A stretch of DNA of 64,000 nt, from positions 29,575 to 93,574 of the forward strand of contig CAMDLP010000005.1 in NCBI GenBank assembly GCA_945901795.1, read 5' to 3'. The stretch is from Akkermansia muciniphila. Its GTDB lineage: Bacteria; Verrucomicrobiota; Verrucomicrobiia; Verrucomicrobiales; Akkermansiaceae. This document shows, in pieces, positions 10,980 through 20,231 of the stretch (positions within the stretch are counted from its first letter, which is position 1; each line of letters begins with the position of its first letter). Position numbers and translations under genes: made by a program. Under the pieces are notes generated by a model. That model was not told the DNA's origin. It made no database searches and saw nothing but the letters and a program-made list of their open reading frames with translations.

Positions 10980-12260
10980 TCAGTGGGCGGTGGCGAGGGC
11001 TTGGTCGAGATCGGCGAGGATGTCGTCGATGTGTTCGATGCCGACGGAGAGTCGGATGAGCTCGGGCGGAATGCCGGCGGCAAGCAGTTGCTCCTGGCTG
11101 AGCTGCGAGTGGGTGGTGGTCGCCGGGTGGATCGCGAGCGACTTTGCGTCGCCGACGTTGGCGAGGTGTTTGAAGAGCTTGAGGGAGTCGATGAATTTTG
11201 TTCCCGCAGAGGCACCGCCCTTGATGCCGAAGACGACCATTGAGCCGCCTTTGCCGCGGAGGTATTTGTCGTTGAGCGCGGCCTGGCTGTCGCCGGGCAG
11301 GCCGGGGAAGCGGACCCACTCGACGGCAGGATGGGCTTGCAGGTGCTTGGCGACGGCGAGGGAATTCTCGCAATGCCGCTCCATCCGGAGGGGCAGGGTT
11401 TCGATGCCTTGGAGCGATTGCCAGGCGTTGTCGGGCGAGAGGCAGGCGCCGAGGTTGCGCAACGGGCCGGTGCGCATTCTCAAAATATAGGCGAGCGGCG
11501 CAAGTGGCGCGGGCAGGTCGTGGCCCCACCGGAGACCGTGATAGGAGCCGTCGGCTTCGTCGAAAAGCGGATGTTTGCCGCCGGCCCAGTTGAATTTCCC
11601 GGAGTCGATGACGATGCCGCCGATGCTGGTGCCGTGGCCGCCGAGCCACTTGGTAAGCGAGTGGACGACAATGTCCGCACCGTGCTCGATCGGTTTGGTG
11701 AGGTAAGGCGTGGAGAAGGTGGAATCGACGATGAGCGGCAGGCCGTGGACGTGGGCGATTTTTGAAATCGCCTCGATGTCGGAGATTTCCAGCGATGGAT
11801 TCGAAACGGACTCGCAGAACAGCGCGCGGGTCTTGCCGTCGATGGCGGCGGCGAAATTTTCCGGGTTGTTGGAATCCACGAAGCGGACCTCGATGCCGAG
11901 CGCGGGCAGGATGTTTTTGAACTGCGTGTAAGTGCCACCGTAGAGGTTCCGGGCGGAGACGATGTTGTCGCCGGCTTGGGCGAGATTGATGATCGAGTAG
12001 AAAATCGCCGAGGTGCCGGAGGAGACGGCGAGGCCGGCGGCACCGCCTTCGAGCGCCGCGACGCGCTGCTCGAGCACGTCGTGGGTGGGGTTCATCAGGC
12101 GGGTGTAGATGTTCCCGAGTTCGCGCAGGGCGAAGAGATTGGCGGCGTGCTCGGTGTTTTTGAAAACGTAGGACGCGGTCCGGTAGATCGGAACCGCGCA
12201 GGCCTGGGTGGTGGGATCCGAGGAATAACCGGCGTGAAGGCAGAGGGTTTCGAGTTTCAT
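10980..12260 (-). CDS. metY: O-acetylhomoserine aminocarboxypropyltransferase / Cys-Met metabolism PLP enzyme
   Basis: ETLCLHAGYSSDPTTQACAVPIYRTASYVF, VVHSLTKWLGGHGTSIGGIVIDSGKFNW, RLSVGIEHIDDILADLDQAL. Confidence 0.92.
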   Translation of the reverse strand: MKLETLCLHAGYSSDPTTQACAVPIYRTASYVFKNTEHAANLFALRELGNIYTRLMNPTHDVLEQRVAALEGGAAGLAVSSGTSAIFYSIINLAQAGDNIVSARNLYGGTYTQFKNILPALGIEVRFVDSNNPENFAAAIDGKTRALFCESVSNPSLEISDIEAISKIAHVHGLPLIVDSTFSTPYLTKPIEHGADIVVHSLTKWLGGHGTSIGGIVIDSGKFNWAGGKHPLFDEADGSYHGLRWGHDLPAPLAPLAYILRMRTGPLRNLGACLSPDNAWQSLQGIETLPLRMERHCENSLAVAKHLQAHPAVEWVRFPGLPGDSQAALNDKYLRGKGGSMVVFGIKGGASAGTKFIDSLKLFKHLANVGDAKSLAIHPATTTHSQLSQEQLLAAGIPPELIRLSVGIEHIDDILADLDQALATAH

Positions 12261-13660
12261 GATTTGTGAACGGGCTTGCGGTTTTTCATCCACTTGCGGA
12301 AGTCGCCGCCGTGGGAATCCGGCAGGGTGCGCTGGCCTAACCAGTCTTGCAGCGGCTTGATCGGGGCGACTTGGATGGGCAGGTGGTTCATCGCCTTGCT
12401 CATGGTCATCGCGGTGCGCCAGAGCGACGGCGAGGTGGCCAGCACGGCGAACGGCGACATCGGAATGGCGGCAGGGGAGTGGATGTGCTCGCGGTGGGCT
12501 TTGTCGCGCAGCCGAAGCAGCAAGTCCGGGATCGGGATATCCACCGGACAGACTTCGTTGCAGGCACCGCAGAGGGATGAGGCTTTCGGGAGGTCGGCGA
12601 GTTCCGGGAAACGGCTGCCGAAGAGGATGGGTGATAGAACCGCGCCGACGGGGCCGCCGTAGGTGGAGCGGTAGGCGTGGCCGGAGGCTTGTCGATAGAC
12701 CGGACAGACGTTCTGGCAGGCGCCGCAGCGGATGCAGCGGAGGATTTCCTTGCAGTTCGAGGCGAGCACGTCGGTGCGGCCGTTGTCCATGAAGACGACG
12801 TGCATGTGTTCCGGGCCATCCGGCTGGTTGGCGGATTTCCGGCCGTTGATGAACTCGGTGTAAACGGTGAGCTGCTGGCCGGTGGCGGAGCGGCTTAGCA
12901 GATTCAGGAAAACCGCGAGGTCCTTCTCCTGCGGGATGATTTTCTCGATGCCGACAAGCGCGATGTGCACGCCGACGGGAGCCATGCCGAAGCGGGAGTT
13001 GCCCTCGTTGGTGATGAGCGCGAGCCGGCCGGTGTCGGCGCAGACGAAGTTCGCCCCGGTGATGCCGGCCTGCGCCTGCATGTATTTTTTCCGCAGATAG
13101 ACGCGGGCGCGGCGGGTGATGGTTTCCGGATCATCGTTGTAATCGGCGGCGATGCCCTCGCGGAGGAAGGTCTCGGCGATTTCGCGGCGGTTCTTGTGGA
13201 TGATCGGCTTGACGATGTGCGAGGGCTCGTCGCCGTCGAGCTGGATGATGAACTCGCCGAGGTCGGACTCCAAGCACTCGACGCCGTTTTCGATGAGGAA
13301 CGGATTGAGGTGGATTTCCTCGGCCGCCATCGACTTGGACTTGGTGAGCTGGGTGACGCCGTGGCCTTGCAGGATGGATAGAATCGTCTGCCGCGCATCC
13401 TCGTCGGTGGAGGCGAAATGGACGTTTACTCCCCGGGAAACGAGCGCCTGCTCGGCCTTGGCGAGATAATCGCCGAGGTGGTGGAGCGTGTGGTCCTTGA
13501 TGGAGGCCGCGAGTTTCCGCAACGCGTCGGGATCCGGGTAGTCCTTGTGGAGGACCTGATAGCGCTTGTTGGTGCCGGCTGCGGATCCGCTGATGACGGA
13601 TTGCTGTTTTTCGTCAGAGATGTTCCGGGCGTAGTCGTCGATGAGTTGGGTGCCGATCAT
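12257..13660 (-). CDS. lutB: Lactate utilization iron-sulfur protein LutB
   Basis: IRCGACQNVCPVYRQASGHAYRSTYGGPVGAVLSP; LCGACNEVCPVDIPIPDLLL; ATG at 13660. Confidence 0.92.
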   Translation of the reverse strand: MIGTQLIDDYARNISDEKQQSVISGSAAGTNKRYQVLHKDYPDPDALRKLAASIKDHTLHHLGDYLAKAEQALVSRGVNVHFASTDEDARQTILSILQGHGVTQLTKSKSMAAEEIHLNPFLIENGVECLESDLGEFIIQLDGDEPSHIVKPIIHKNRREIAETFLREGIAADYNDDPETITRRARVYLRKKYMQAQAGITGANFVCADTGRLALITNEGNSRFGMAPVGVHIALVGIEKIIPQEKDLAVFLNLLSRSATGQQLTVYTEFINGRKSANQPDGPEHMHVVFMDNGRTDVLASNCKEILRCIRCGACQNVCPVYRQASGHAYRSTYGGPVGAVLSPILFGSRFPELADLPKASSLCGACNEVCPVDIPIPDLLLRLRDKAHREHIHSPAAIPMSPFAVLATSPSLWRTAMTMSKAMNHLPIQVAPIKPLQDWLGQRTLPDSHGGDFRKWMKNRKPVHKS

Positions 13661-14409
13661 GGGAGTGTGTCGCGGAGGACTTGGATGGCGTGCAGGTGTG
13701 TGATCGGGCGGCCCTGGGTCCGGGCGAGTCCGCTGAGGTGCATCAGGCAGGACATGTCGATGCCGACGAGCAGGTCCGGCTGGATTTCGAGAATCCTGTC
13801 GAGCTTGAGGTTCCCCATCTTTCCGGAAATGTGCGGGAAGGTGACGGAAAACGTCCCGCCGAAGCCGCAGCATTGTTCGGCCTCGCCGAAAGGGACGACC
13901 TCCGCGTTTTCGATGGAGGCAAGCAGCGTGCGGACCGCTTCGCCAGTGCCGGTGCCGCGGGCGTGGCAGGAGCGGTGGAACGCCAGACGGGTGGATTTTC
14001 CGAATTTTCCGGGCCAGGTCTTGATGCCTAAGCCGTTATAAATGAAGTCCATGACTTCCCACGTGCGGTTGGCGAGGGAGGTGATGGCGGGGTCCGGGTT
14101 CTCCTCGAACTGGAGGAGGTTGCCGTGGAAATTCATCGCCGCGCAGGAGCCGGACGGGACGATGACGGGCAGTTCGCCAGCGAAAACGGAGGCGGTGTGG
14201 CGGGCGACTTTGCGCGAGGCGGTCCAGTCGCCGGAGTTGAAGGCCGGTTGGCCGCAGCAGGTCTGGTTGTCCGGGAATTCGACGGAAATGCCGAGGTGTT
14301 CGAGGACTTCGACGGTCGCCTTGGCGGTGTCGTCGTAGAAAGCGTCGCAAAGGCAGGTGCCCATGAGGAGCACGCGTTTGTTGAGAGGGCGGGCGATCGG
14401 GTTGGCCAT
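13657..14409 (-). CDS. lutA: Lactate utilization Fe-S oxidoreductase LutA
   Basis: VLLMGTCLCDAFYDDTAKATVEVLEHLGISVEFPDNQTCCGQPAFNSGD; HRSCHARGTG; EQCCGFGGTFSV. Confidence 0.92.
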   Translation of the reverse strand: MANPIARPLNKRVLLMGTCLCDAFYDDTAKATVEVLEHLGISVEFPDNQTCCGQPAFNSGDWTASRKVARHTASVFAGELPVIVPSGSCAAMNFHGNLLQFEENPDPAITSLANRTWEVMDFIYNGLGIKTWPGKFGKSTRLAFHRSCHARGTGTGEAVRTLLASIENAEVVPFGEAEQCCGFGGTFSVTFPHISGKMGNLKLDRILEIQPDLLVGIDMSCLMHLSGLARTQGRPITHLHAIQVLRDTLP

Positions 14410-14430
14410 GGAAAGATTGTTTCCCGCAGG

Positions 14431-15045
14431 CTAGGGCTTGGGAACGTGGCCGCAACCCGGAAAAGCAAATTGTTCGGATTTTCGCCTGCTCGCAGGAACC
14501 GACGTCATCCGCGGCGTGGACGGCGAACACGCGGCCGCTGATGAGGACTTCCGCACCGGTGAGTTGGGCGACTTTGGCGGCTTGAGTGGGAGTGACGGCG
14601 TCATGCCATCGACGAACCGCAGCAGGAGGATTTCGCGGTGATCCGCGCTGAGGTCGGCGACGATCTGCTGGAAGTCGCCGTGTCCTGAGGGCGCGTCGTC
14701 AGGAGCGGCGAGCTGGTCGAGCGCGGCCGTGCCGGTTTCCCCGCCGATGAAGCGGCGGGAACCGCGCAGCGCGGCAAGCGCGAGATTGCGGACGGCTGGG
14801 TAGAGGAAGGTCCGTAGCTCGCAGCGCAGTTCGAAACCGGGGAACTTGCCGAGGAAATAACGGAAAACCTCCTGCACCACGTCCTGCGCGAGGTGCTCGC
14901 TGCCACTGCTCCGGCAGGCCATGCGGAACACCCACTCGCGATGGCGGTGATAGAGTCGCTCGAACGCCTGCTCGTCGCCCGCATTGATTCGGGCTATCAG
15001 TTTATGATCGTTGGCGGAATCGCCGGGTGGATGCGGGGCTGTCAA
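14431..15045 (-). pseudogene. ECF-type RNA polymerase sigma factor with a scrambled or frameshifted C-terminus (region 4 missing)
   Basis: Good sigma region 2 (DEQAFERLYHRHREWVFRMACRSSGSEHLAQDVVQEVFRYFLGKFPGF) up to HREILLLRFVDGM, then low-complexity SLPLKPPKSPNSPVRKSSSAAA. Confidence 0.6.
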
Positions 15046-15128
15046 GGTGGCTGGCGGGTGTCAGGCGAGGAAGTCCGCCCCTGTTTAAGTGCGGGATCGC
15101 ATGAAAAGGTTTAATGAAAACAGCCTGC

Positions 15129-15593
15129 TCAGCGAAACAAGCGCGGGTCCGGTCGGAATTGTTGGAACGGGCCGATCTGGATGCGCGGAAAATGCGAGTG
15201 GGCTGGATTGAGCAGATAGTTCCATTCACCCGGCGTTACGACCGAGGGCACGGCGAGGGCGGCGCTGCGCATCGAGCGCAGCCAGACGTCTCCCACGGCC
15301 CGCGAGATCGGGCCGGCTTCGTCATGGTTCCAGCCGCTGGCAAGAGTGGTGGGGTTTACGGTTTCCACTGAATCATGCGGGATTTCTATCGGGATCCATG
15401 AAAACAGGCGGGCGAACACCTCGGGATCCTCCAGATGGACCAGCACCTCCAAGGTTGCTAGAGACAACGATGAGGACGCGTAAACCACGGAGTTTCCAAG
15501 AGAATTCCAGCGGCCGCCGTTCAGTCGCGCGCCCTCGCCGGTGAAAGCGGTGGACAGGTGCTTCGTCTTGCAGAGGCGGAAGGCCCGGATCAT
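15129..15593 (-). CDS. RES-domain toxin
   Basis: AFTGEGARLNGGRWNSLGNSVVYASSSLSLATLEVLVHL, typical RES family. Confidence 0.88.
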   Translation of the reverse strand: MIRAFRLCKTKHLSTAFTGEGARLNGGRWNSLGNSVVYASSSLSLATLEVLVHLEDPEVFARLFSWIPIEIPHDSVETVNPTTLASGWNHDEAGPISRAVGDVWLRSMRSAALAVPSVVTPGEWNYLLNPAHSHFPRIQIGPFQQFRPDPRLFR

Positions 15594-16123
15594 GAGAAAA
15601 CACCGTGTTCAATGCGGCCTAACAACGACTCCACCTCGCGGGCACCGATCTCGGTGTCGCAGCAGCGCAGCGGCGTGAGGCCGCCGAGCGCGCGTTTCGG
15701 CTGGGTCATCCAGCGGCGGGCTGCGACGGGATCCTCGAGAACATCCGCCGCCTTGGTCACCACCGAACCCAGCCTCAGCAGGCGCTCGGATTCATCCGGT
15801 TTGAAGCGATCCGTGCGGCGGGCCAGCGTGCGGCCGGGGATACCCAGAATTTCCGCGAGCTCCTCGGTGGAGACGCCGAGATCCGCGCGGAGTTGCTCGA
15901 AGGCGCTCCGTGGCACCCCTTGGCGTAAAGCCTCGCGCACTTGCTTGAAACTGCTGCCAGCGCTTGCCGAAGCCCTCAGTCCGAAGTGGCGCAGCACCTC
16001 CAACCAATGATCCATCGCTTCCAGCAGAGCCGGTTCCTTGATGCTGCCGGAGGTGGTGATGGGTGACTCCACACGCCCGGAAAGCTCGGGATCATGGTCT
16101 CCGTCTTGCAAGGTATTTGGCAT
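15590..16123 (-). CDS. Xre/MbcA/ParS-type antitoxin (DUF2384) partner of RES toxin
   Basis: LGVSTEELAEILGIPGRTLARR...LLRLGSVVTKAADVLEDPVAARRWMTQPKRALGGLTPLRCCDTEIGAREVESLLGRIEHGVFS; 4-nt overlap with RES gene. Confidence 0.88.
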   Translation of the reverse strand: MPNTLQDGDHDPELSGRVESPITTSGSIKEPALLEAMDHWLEVLRHFGLRASASAGSSFKQVREALRQGVPRSAFEQLRADLGVSTEELAEILGIPGRTLARRTDRFKPDESERLLRLGSVVTKAADVLEDPVAARRWMTQPKRALGGLTPLRCCDTEIGAREVESLLGRIEHGVFS

Positions 16124-16186
16124 ACGGCATATATAATCCGCCAATCGCCGGATGTCACCTTTTATTTTGATTCCGCGGTATTTTGA

Positions 16187-18079
16187 TCAGGAAAAATGCT
16201 GGAGCACTCGTTCGGCCGCCACTTCGGGGGTGAGGCCGTGGAGTTCGCGGAGGGTTTCTGGTTTGCCGTGTTCGATGAATTGATCCGGCCAGCCGATGCG
16301 CACGACCGGGGTGTGGATGCCGGCGTCGTGGAGATTTTCAATCACCGAGGCACCGAAGCCGTTGAAAAGGACGTGGTCCTCGAAGGTGCAGATGACTTTG
16401 CATTTCCCGGCGTATTCCTGAAGCACCGTGTCGTCTAGCGGCTTGATGAAACGCGGGTTGATGAGTGCGACGGATAGGCCCTTCGCTTCGAGCAGGACCT
16501 TGGTGCGCTCGGCCATTTCGAACATCGTGCCGAGTCCGACGAGCGCGACGTCGGTGCCGTCCGCGACGACTTCGGCCTTGCCGATTTCGAGGAGCTGCGG
16601 GGTGGCTTTGACGGGAGTGCCCTTGATGACGCCGCGCGGGAACCGGATGGCGGAGGGGCCGGCGTCGTGTTGCGCCATGGTGTGGAGCATGTCCACGAAC
16701 TCGTCCTCGTCCTTCGGCTGCATGTGGATGATGCCGGGGATGTGGCGGAGGTAGCCGATGTCGAACAGCCCGTGATGGGTCGGGCCGTCATCGCCTGATA
16801 GGCCGCCGCGGTCCATGCACAGGCGGACCGGTAGGCCTTGCAGCGCCATGTCATGAATGATCATGTCGTAGGCGCGTTGCATGAAAGTCGAGTAGATGGC
16901 GAGAAACGGGCGGAAGCCTTCGCTGGCGAGCCCGCAGGCGAAAAGCGCGGCGTGCTCCTCGGCGATGCCGACATCGAAATAACGATCCGGCAGTTCTTTT
17001 TTGAAAATCTCCAACTTCGTGCCGCCGGGCATGGCGGCGGTGATGGCGACGATTTTCGAGTCCTTCTTGGCGAAGTCCGTGACCGCCCGGCCGAAGATGT
17101 CCGAGCAGGTCGGGGTGGCGGTGGAATCGGTGGAGCCGTCCTCGATCTTGTAGGTGCCGAGGCCGTGGAATTTCCCGGGGTTGTCGAGCGCCGGCTGATA
17201 GCCGCGGCCTTTCTCGGTGATGATGTGGAGGACGACCGGCTCGTGCAGCGTCTTGAGATGCTCGAAAGTGCGGATGAGCAGCGGCAGGTCGTGACCGTCG
17301 ATCGGCCCGTAGTAACGAAGGCCGAATTTTTCGAACAGGACGTTAGGAAAAAGCAGATTCTTCGCGCCTTCCTCGACCTTGTGGGCGAGCGTGCGGGCCG
17401 CCTTGCCCGCGACTTTTTCGACGAACTCGGCAGCCTTGGCGCGGACGGAGGCGTAGGTGTGGTGAGTTTGGAGCGCGTTGAAATAGCGGGCGATGGCACC
17501 GACGTTTTTATCGATCGACCATTCGTTATCATTGAGGACGACGATGAATTTTTTGGTCGTCTCCGCGATGTTGTTGAGCGCTTCGAGCGTGGGTCCGCAG
17601 GTGAACGCGGCATCGCCGGCGACGGCGACGATATGGTTATCCCCGCCCGATAGATCGCGCGCGGCTGCCATGCCGAGGGCGGCGGATAGGGCGGTGCCGG
17701 CGTGGCCCGCGCCGTAGGAATCGTGCTCGGACTCGCTGCGGAGAAGAAATCCGTTGAGCCCCTTGTAGGTGCGGATCGTGTGGATCTGGGCGGCGCGGCC
17801 GGTGAGCATCTTGTGGACGTAACCCTGGTGGGAGACGTCGAACACGAACTTGTCCTGCGGCGTGGAGAACACTCGGTGCATGGCCACGCTCAACTCGACG
17901 ACGCCGAGATTGGGGCCGAGGTGGCCGCCGGTTTTCGACAGTGAATCAATCAGCGTGTCGCGGATTTCCGCGGCGAGTTTCGGCAAATCCTCGGCAGCGA
18001 GATTTTTGACATCGCAGGGTGAATGAATCGTGGAAAGCAGAAGGCCGAGGGCCGGGGAATTAGAAGAGGCGGATGTCAT
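16187..18079 (-). CDS. dxs: 1-deoxy-D-xylulose-5-phosphate synthase
   Basis: HLGPNLGVVELSVAMHRVF, FDVSHQGYVHKMLTGR, ALGMAAARDL, GPIDGHDL, MDRGGLSGDDGPTHHGLFD. Confidence 0.93.
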   Translation of the reverse strand: MTSASSNSPALGLLLSTIHSPCDVKNLAAEDLPKLAAEIRDTLIDSLSKTGGHLGPNLGVVELSVAMHRVFSTPQDKFVFDVSHQGYVHKMLTGRAAQIHTIRTYKGLNGFLLRSESEHDSYGAGHAGTALSAALGMAAARDLSGGDNHIVAVAGDAAFTCGPTLEALNNIAETTKKFIVVLNDNEWSIDKNVGAIARYFNALQTHHTYASVRAKAAEFVEKVAGKAARTLAHKVEEGAKNLLFPNVLFEKFGLRYYGPIDGHDLPLLIRTFEHLKTLHEPVVLHIITEKGRGYQPALDNPGKFHGLGTYKIEDGSTDSTATPTCSDIFGRAVTDFAKKDSKIVAITAAMPGGTKLEIFKKELPDRYFDVGIAEEHAALFACGLASEGFRPFLAIYSTFMQRAYDMIIHDMALQGLPVRLCMDRGGLSGDDGPTHHGLFDIGYLRHIPGIIHMQPKDEDEFVDMLHTMAQHDAGPSAIRFPRGVIKGTPVKATPQLLEIGKAEVVADGTDVALVGLGTMFEMAERTKVLLEAKGLSVALINPRFIKPLDDTVLQEYAGKCKVICTFEDHVLFNGFGASVIENLHDAGIHTPVVRIGWPDQFIEHGKPETLRELHGLTPEVAAERVLQHFS

Positions 18080-18380
18080 TAGCGTCGTCGTCAGAATCGT
18101 CCGGGAGTCCGGCGGCATCCGCAGGTTTGGTACCGGCATCCAGTGAAATTTCGTTCTGGTTGCGGAGGGTGATAAGTTCGATCCGGTCGCGGGCCGACTG
18201 GAGAATGGATTCGCAGCGGCCTAGCAGCGCGGAGCCCTTTTCGTAATGCGCCACGAGATCCTCGAGCGCGAGGTGCTCGTGCTCCATCTCCTCGACGATC
18301 GTCTCGAGGCCGGTTAGGGCTTCCTCGAACGTCGGTTGCGTCGAGTCCTCTTCTTCAGGGCTGGATTTGCGGCGAGCCAT
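18060..18380 (-). CDS. xseB: Exodeoxyribonuclease VII small subunit
   Basis: TFEEALTGLETIVEEMEHEHLALEDLVAHYEKGSALLGRCESIL. Confidence 0.88.
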   Translation of the reverse strand: MARRKSSPEEEDSTQPTFEEALTGLETIVEEMEHEHLALEDLVAHYEKGSALLGRCESILQSARDRIELITLRNQNEISLDAGTKPADAAGLPDDSDDDANDIRLF

Positions 18381-18385
18381 TGCGG

Positions 18386-20200
18386 TTAGTTTTCTTGGGC
18401 GGAGCGGATCGGGCGGTCGCTGTAATAAACCATGTCCATGCCCACGAGCGGCTGGCGGTAAGGGTAACGTTTGGCCACTCCTTGGATTTTCGGTTCCTTG
18501 TCGAAGAGCGAGACGCCGGACGGGTAATTGGTAAAAAATGTCCTGCCATCAAGGACCATGAAGGTGAAATCCTTGTATTGGCCGGCGATTTCGGAAAGTG
18601 AGCCCGATCCATGCGAGAGAGGGGAAATCAGCACGCCGGCGCAGGGGGTCTGGAGGTCGGCGGCGATGGTTTCGATTTTCTCAAATCCGGCGTAAGTCGG
18701 TGGCAGCCAGACGCTCACGCGGTCGGCGTACCAGGCGACGGCCCACGGCTGGTCGGAGAAGGTGATTTGCTTGTTAGTGATCCATGCCTTGAGTCCGGCC
18801 TTGTTGCTGTTGAGGGCGGGTGCGTAGTAAGGCGGCCAATGCGGCACGCCGCCGCGGTCGCGCAGGTGCATCCCGACCCGCACCTTCATCGGCAAGGCGA
18901 GCACCAGCGGCAGGGCGCAAATGCCGACGATCACGAAGTGGTGCACGTTCCGCAAAATCGGCGTGGTGGCGACGAAATCGAGGCGGCTCCAGAGGATCGA
19001 GATGAACGCCAGACCGTAGGCCATCATGATCGGCGCGAACAGCAGGTGGAGCTGATTGGGGTCGAGCTCGTTCTTGGAAATCCCGAAAATTGCCAGACCG
19101 AAGGCGGCGCCTACCCACATCAAGAGGATGGCCCAGCGGAAATTCGCGATCGCCGTCCGCTTGAACGGATGAAGCAGCGCGATGAAAAACAAGGGCGCGA
19201 TCACGATACCGCCGAGAAACGGGATGATGTCTGTGGCTTGCAGCAGGGTGGTGCGGAGGATTTTGGAAATGAGACCGTCGAGGACGAGTCGCTCGGCCTC
19301 CAGGTCGATCATGCGCATCACCGCGGTTTCGGAGCCGCTGCCCAAACCGTTGTAAAGCGTGAGAAAGGCCGTGCCAAAGGGCGAGTCGGTGATGCTTTGA
19401 TTGCGCAACATCGGGCCGATGGCGGCGATGAGCAGCAGCCCCAAAACCGAGAGCCCGACGATGCCGCGGGGACGGAAGGCGATCGCCGCGAAAATGATGT
19501 AACCCAGCGCGATCCAGACGGTCATCCAGTGGGTGAGCGCCAGCAGGGTGAAGAACACGCCCGCGATGATGGCCGGCGTCATGGAAATCCGGCCTTCCGC
19601 GGCGGCCTCGACCGCCCGATAGACGAAATAAATGGCGCAGGAGAACAGCAGCAACATCAGCATTTGCGGCAGTCCGCTCAGCGAGTAGTTCCAGAACGTC
19701 TCGCAAAACAGCATCAGGATCGCGCAGACGCCAGCGATTTTCGGGTCGAAGATTCGTGAAATCAGCAGGTAATTTACCCCGATGGCCATCAGGAAGAACA
19801 GCGTGGAAACAGTGGCGATCACCCGGTCGAGCGGGAAGACCATCTCGTTTTCGCTCATCTGCCAGGCATTCGGATCATCTGCGCCGATGAGTTTGAGGAC
19901 CGCGGCGTTGATCAGCGGGTTGAGCGGGGAGTGGTAGGTGTCTTGGAATCCGATGAGCGAAACCGAGCTGTTTTGCGCCTTTTGCGCCTGATAATAGGCG
20001 ACCGGGCGGATCATTTTGGTGGTGAAACCGTTGCCCCGGGCGATTTCGCGGGAAATCTGCGCCTGGTCCATCGCCTGCGGCGAGTTCAAGCCGCGGAACA
20101 GAACGAACACGTTCCCAAGCGTCAGGATGATCAAAACGAGGAAAAACAGACTGCGGCGGATCAGGATACCGGTGTCCAACTGGGAGGAAGTGATGCTCAT
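18386..20200 (-). CDS. Polytopic membrane protein, possible GT39/ArnT-like glycosyltransferase
   Basis: 604 aa, many TM segments, YHSPLNPLINAAVLKLIG-type lumenal loop; family uncertain. Confidence 0.65.
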   Translation of the reverse strand: MSITSSQLDTGILIRRSLFFLVLIILTLGNVFVLFRGLNSPQAMDQAQISREIARGNGFTTKMIRPVAYYQAQKAQNSSVSLIGFQDTYHSPLNPLINAAVLKLIGADDPNAWQMSENEMVFPLDRVIATVSTLFFLMAIGVNYLLISRIFDPKIAGVCAILMLFCETFWNYSLSGLPQMLMLLLFSCAIYFVYRAVEAAAEGRISMTPAIIAGVFFTLLALTHWMTVWIALGYIIFAAIAFRPRGIVGLSVLGLLLIAAIGPMLRNQSITDSPFGTAFLTLYNGLGSGSETAVMRMIDLEAERLVLDGLISKILRTTLLQATDIIPFLGGIVIAPLFFIALLHPFKRTAIANFRWAILLMWVGAAFGLAIFGISKNELDPNQLHLLFAPIMMAYGLAFISILWSRLDFVATTPILRNVHHFVIVGICALPLVLALPMKVRVGMHLRDRGGVPHWPPYYAPALNSNKAGLKAWITNKQITFSDQPWAVAWYADRVSVWLPPTYAGFEKIETIAADLQTPCAGVLISPLSHGSGSLSEIAGQYKDFTFMVLDGRTFFTNYPSGVSLFDKEPKIQGVAKRYPYRQPLVGMDMVYYSDRPIRSAQEN

Positions 20201-20231
20201 AAAAAATGGGGCTAAAAAGCAGACGGTGAAT

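Noticed and set aside
18611-19759. 382-aa plus-strand ORF opposite the polytopic membrane protein
   Set aside because: Low-complexity hydrophilic mirror of a real membrane protein gene.
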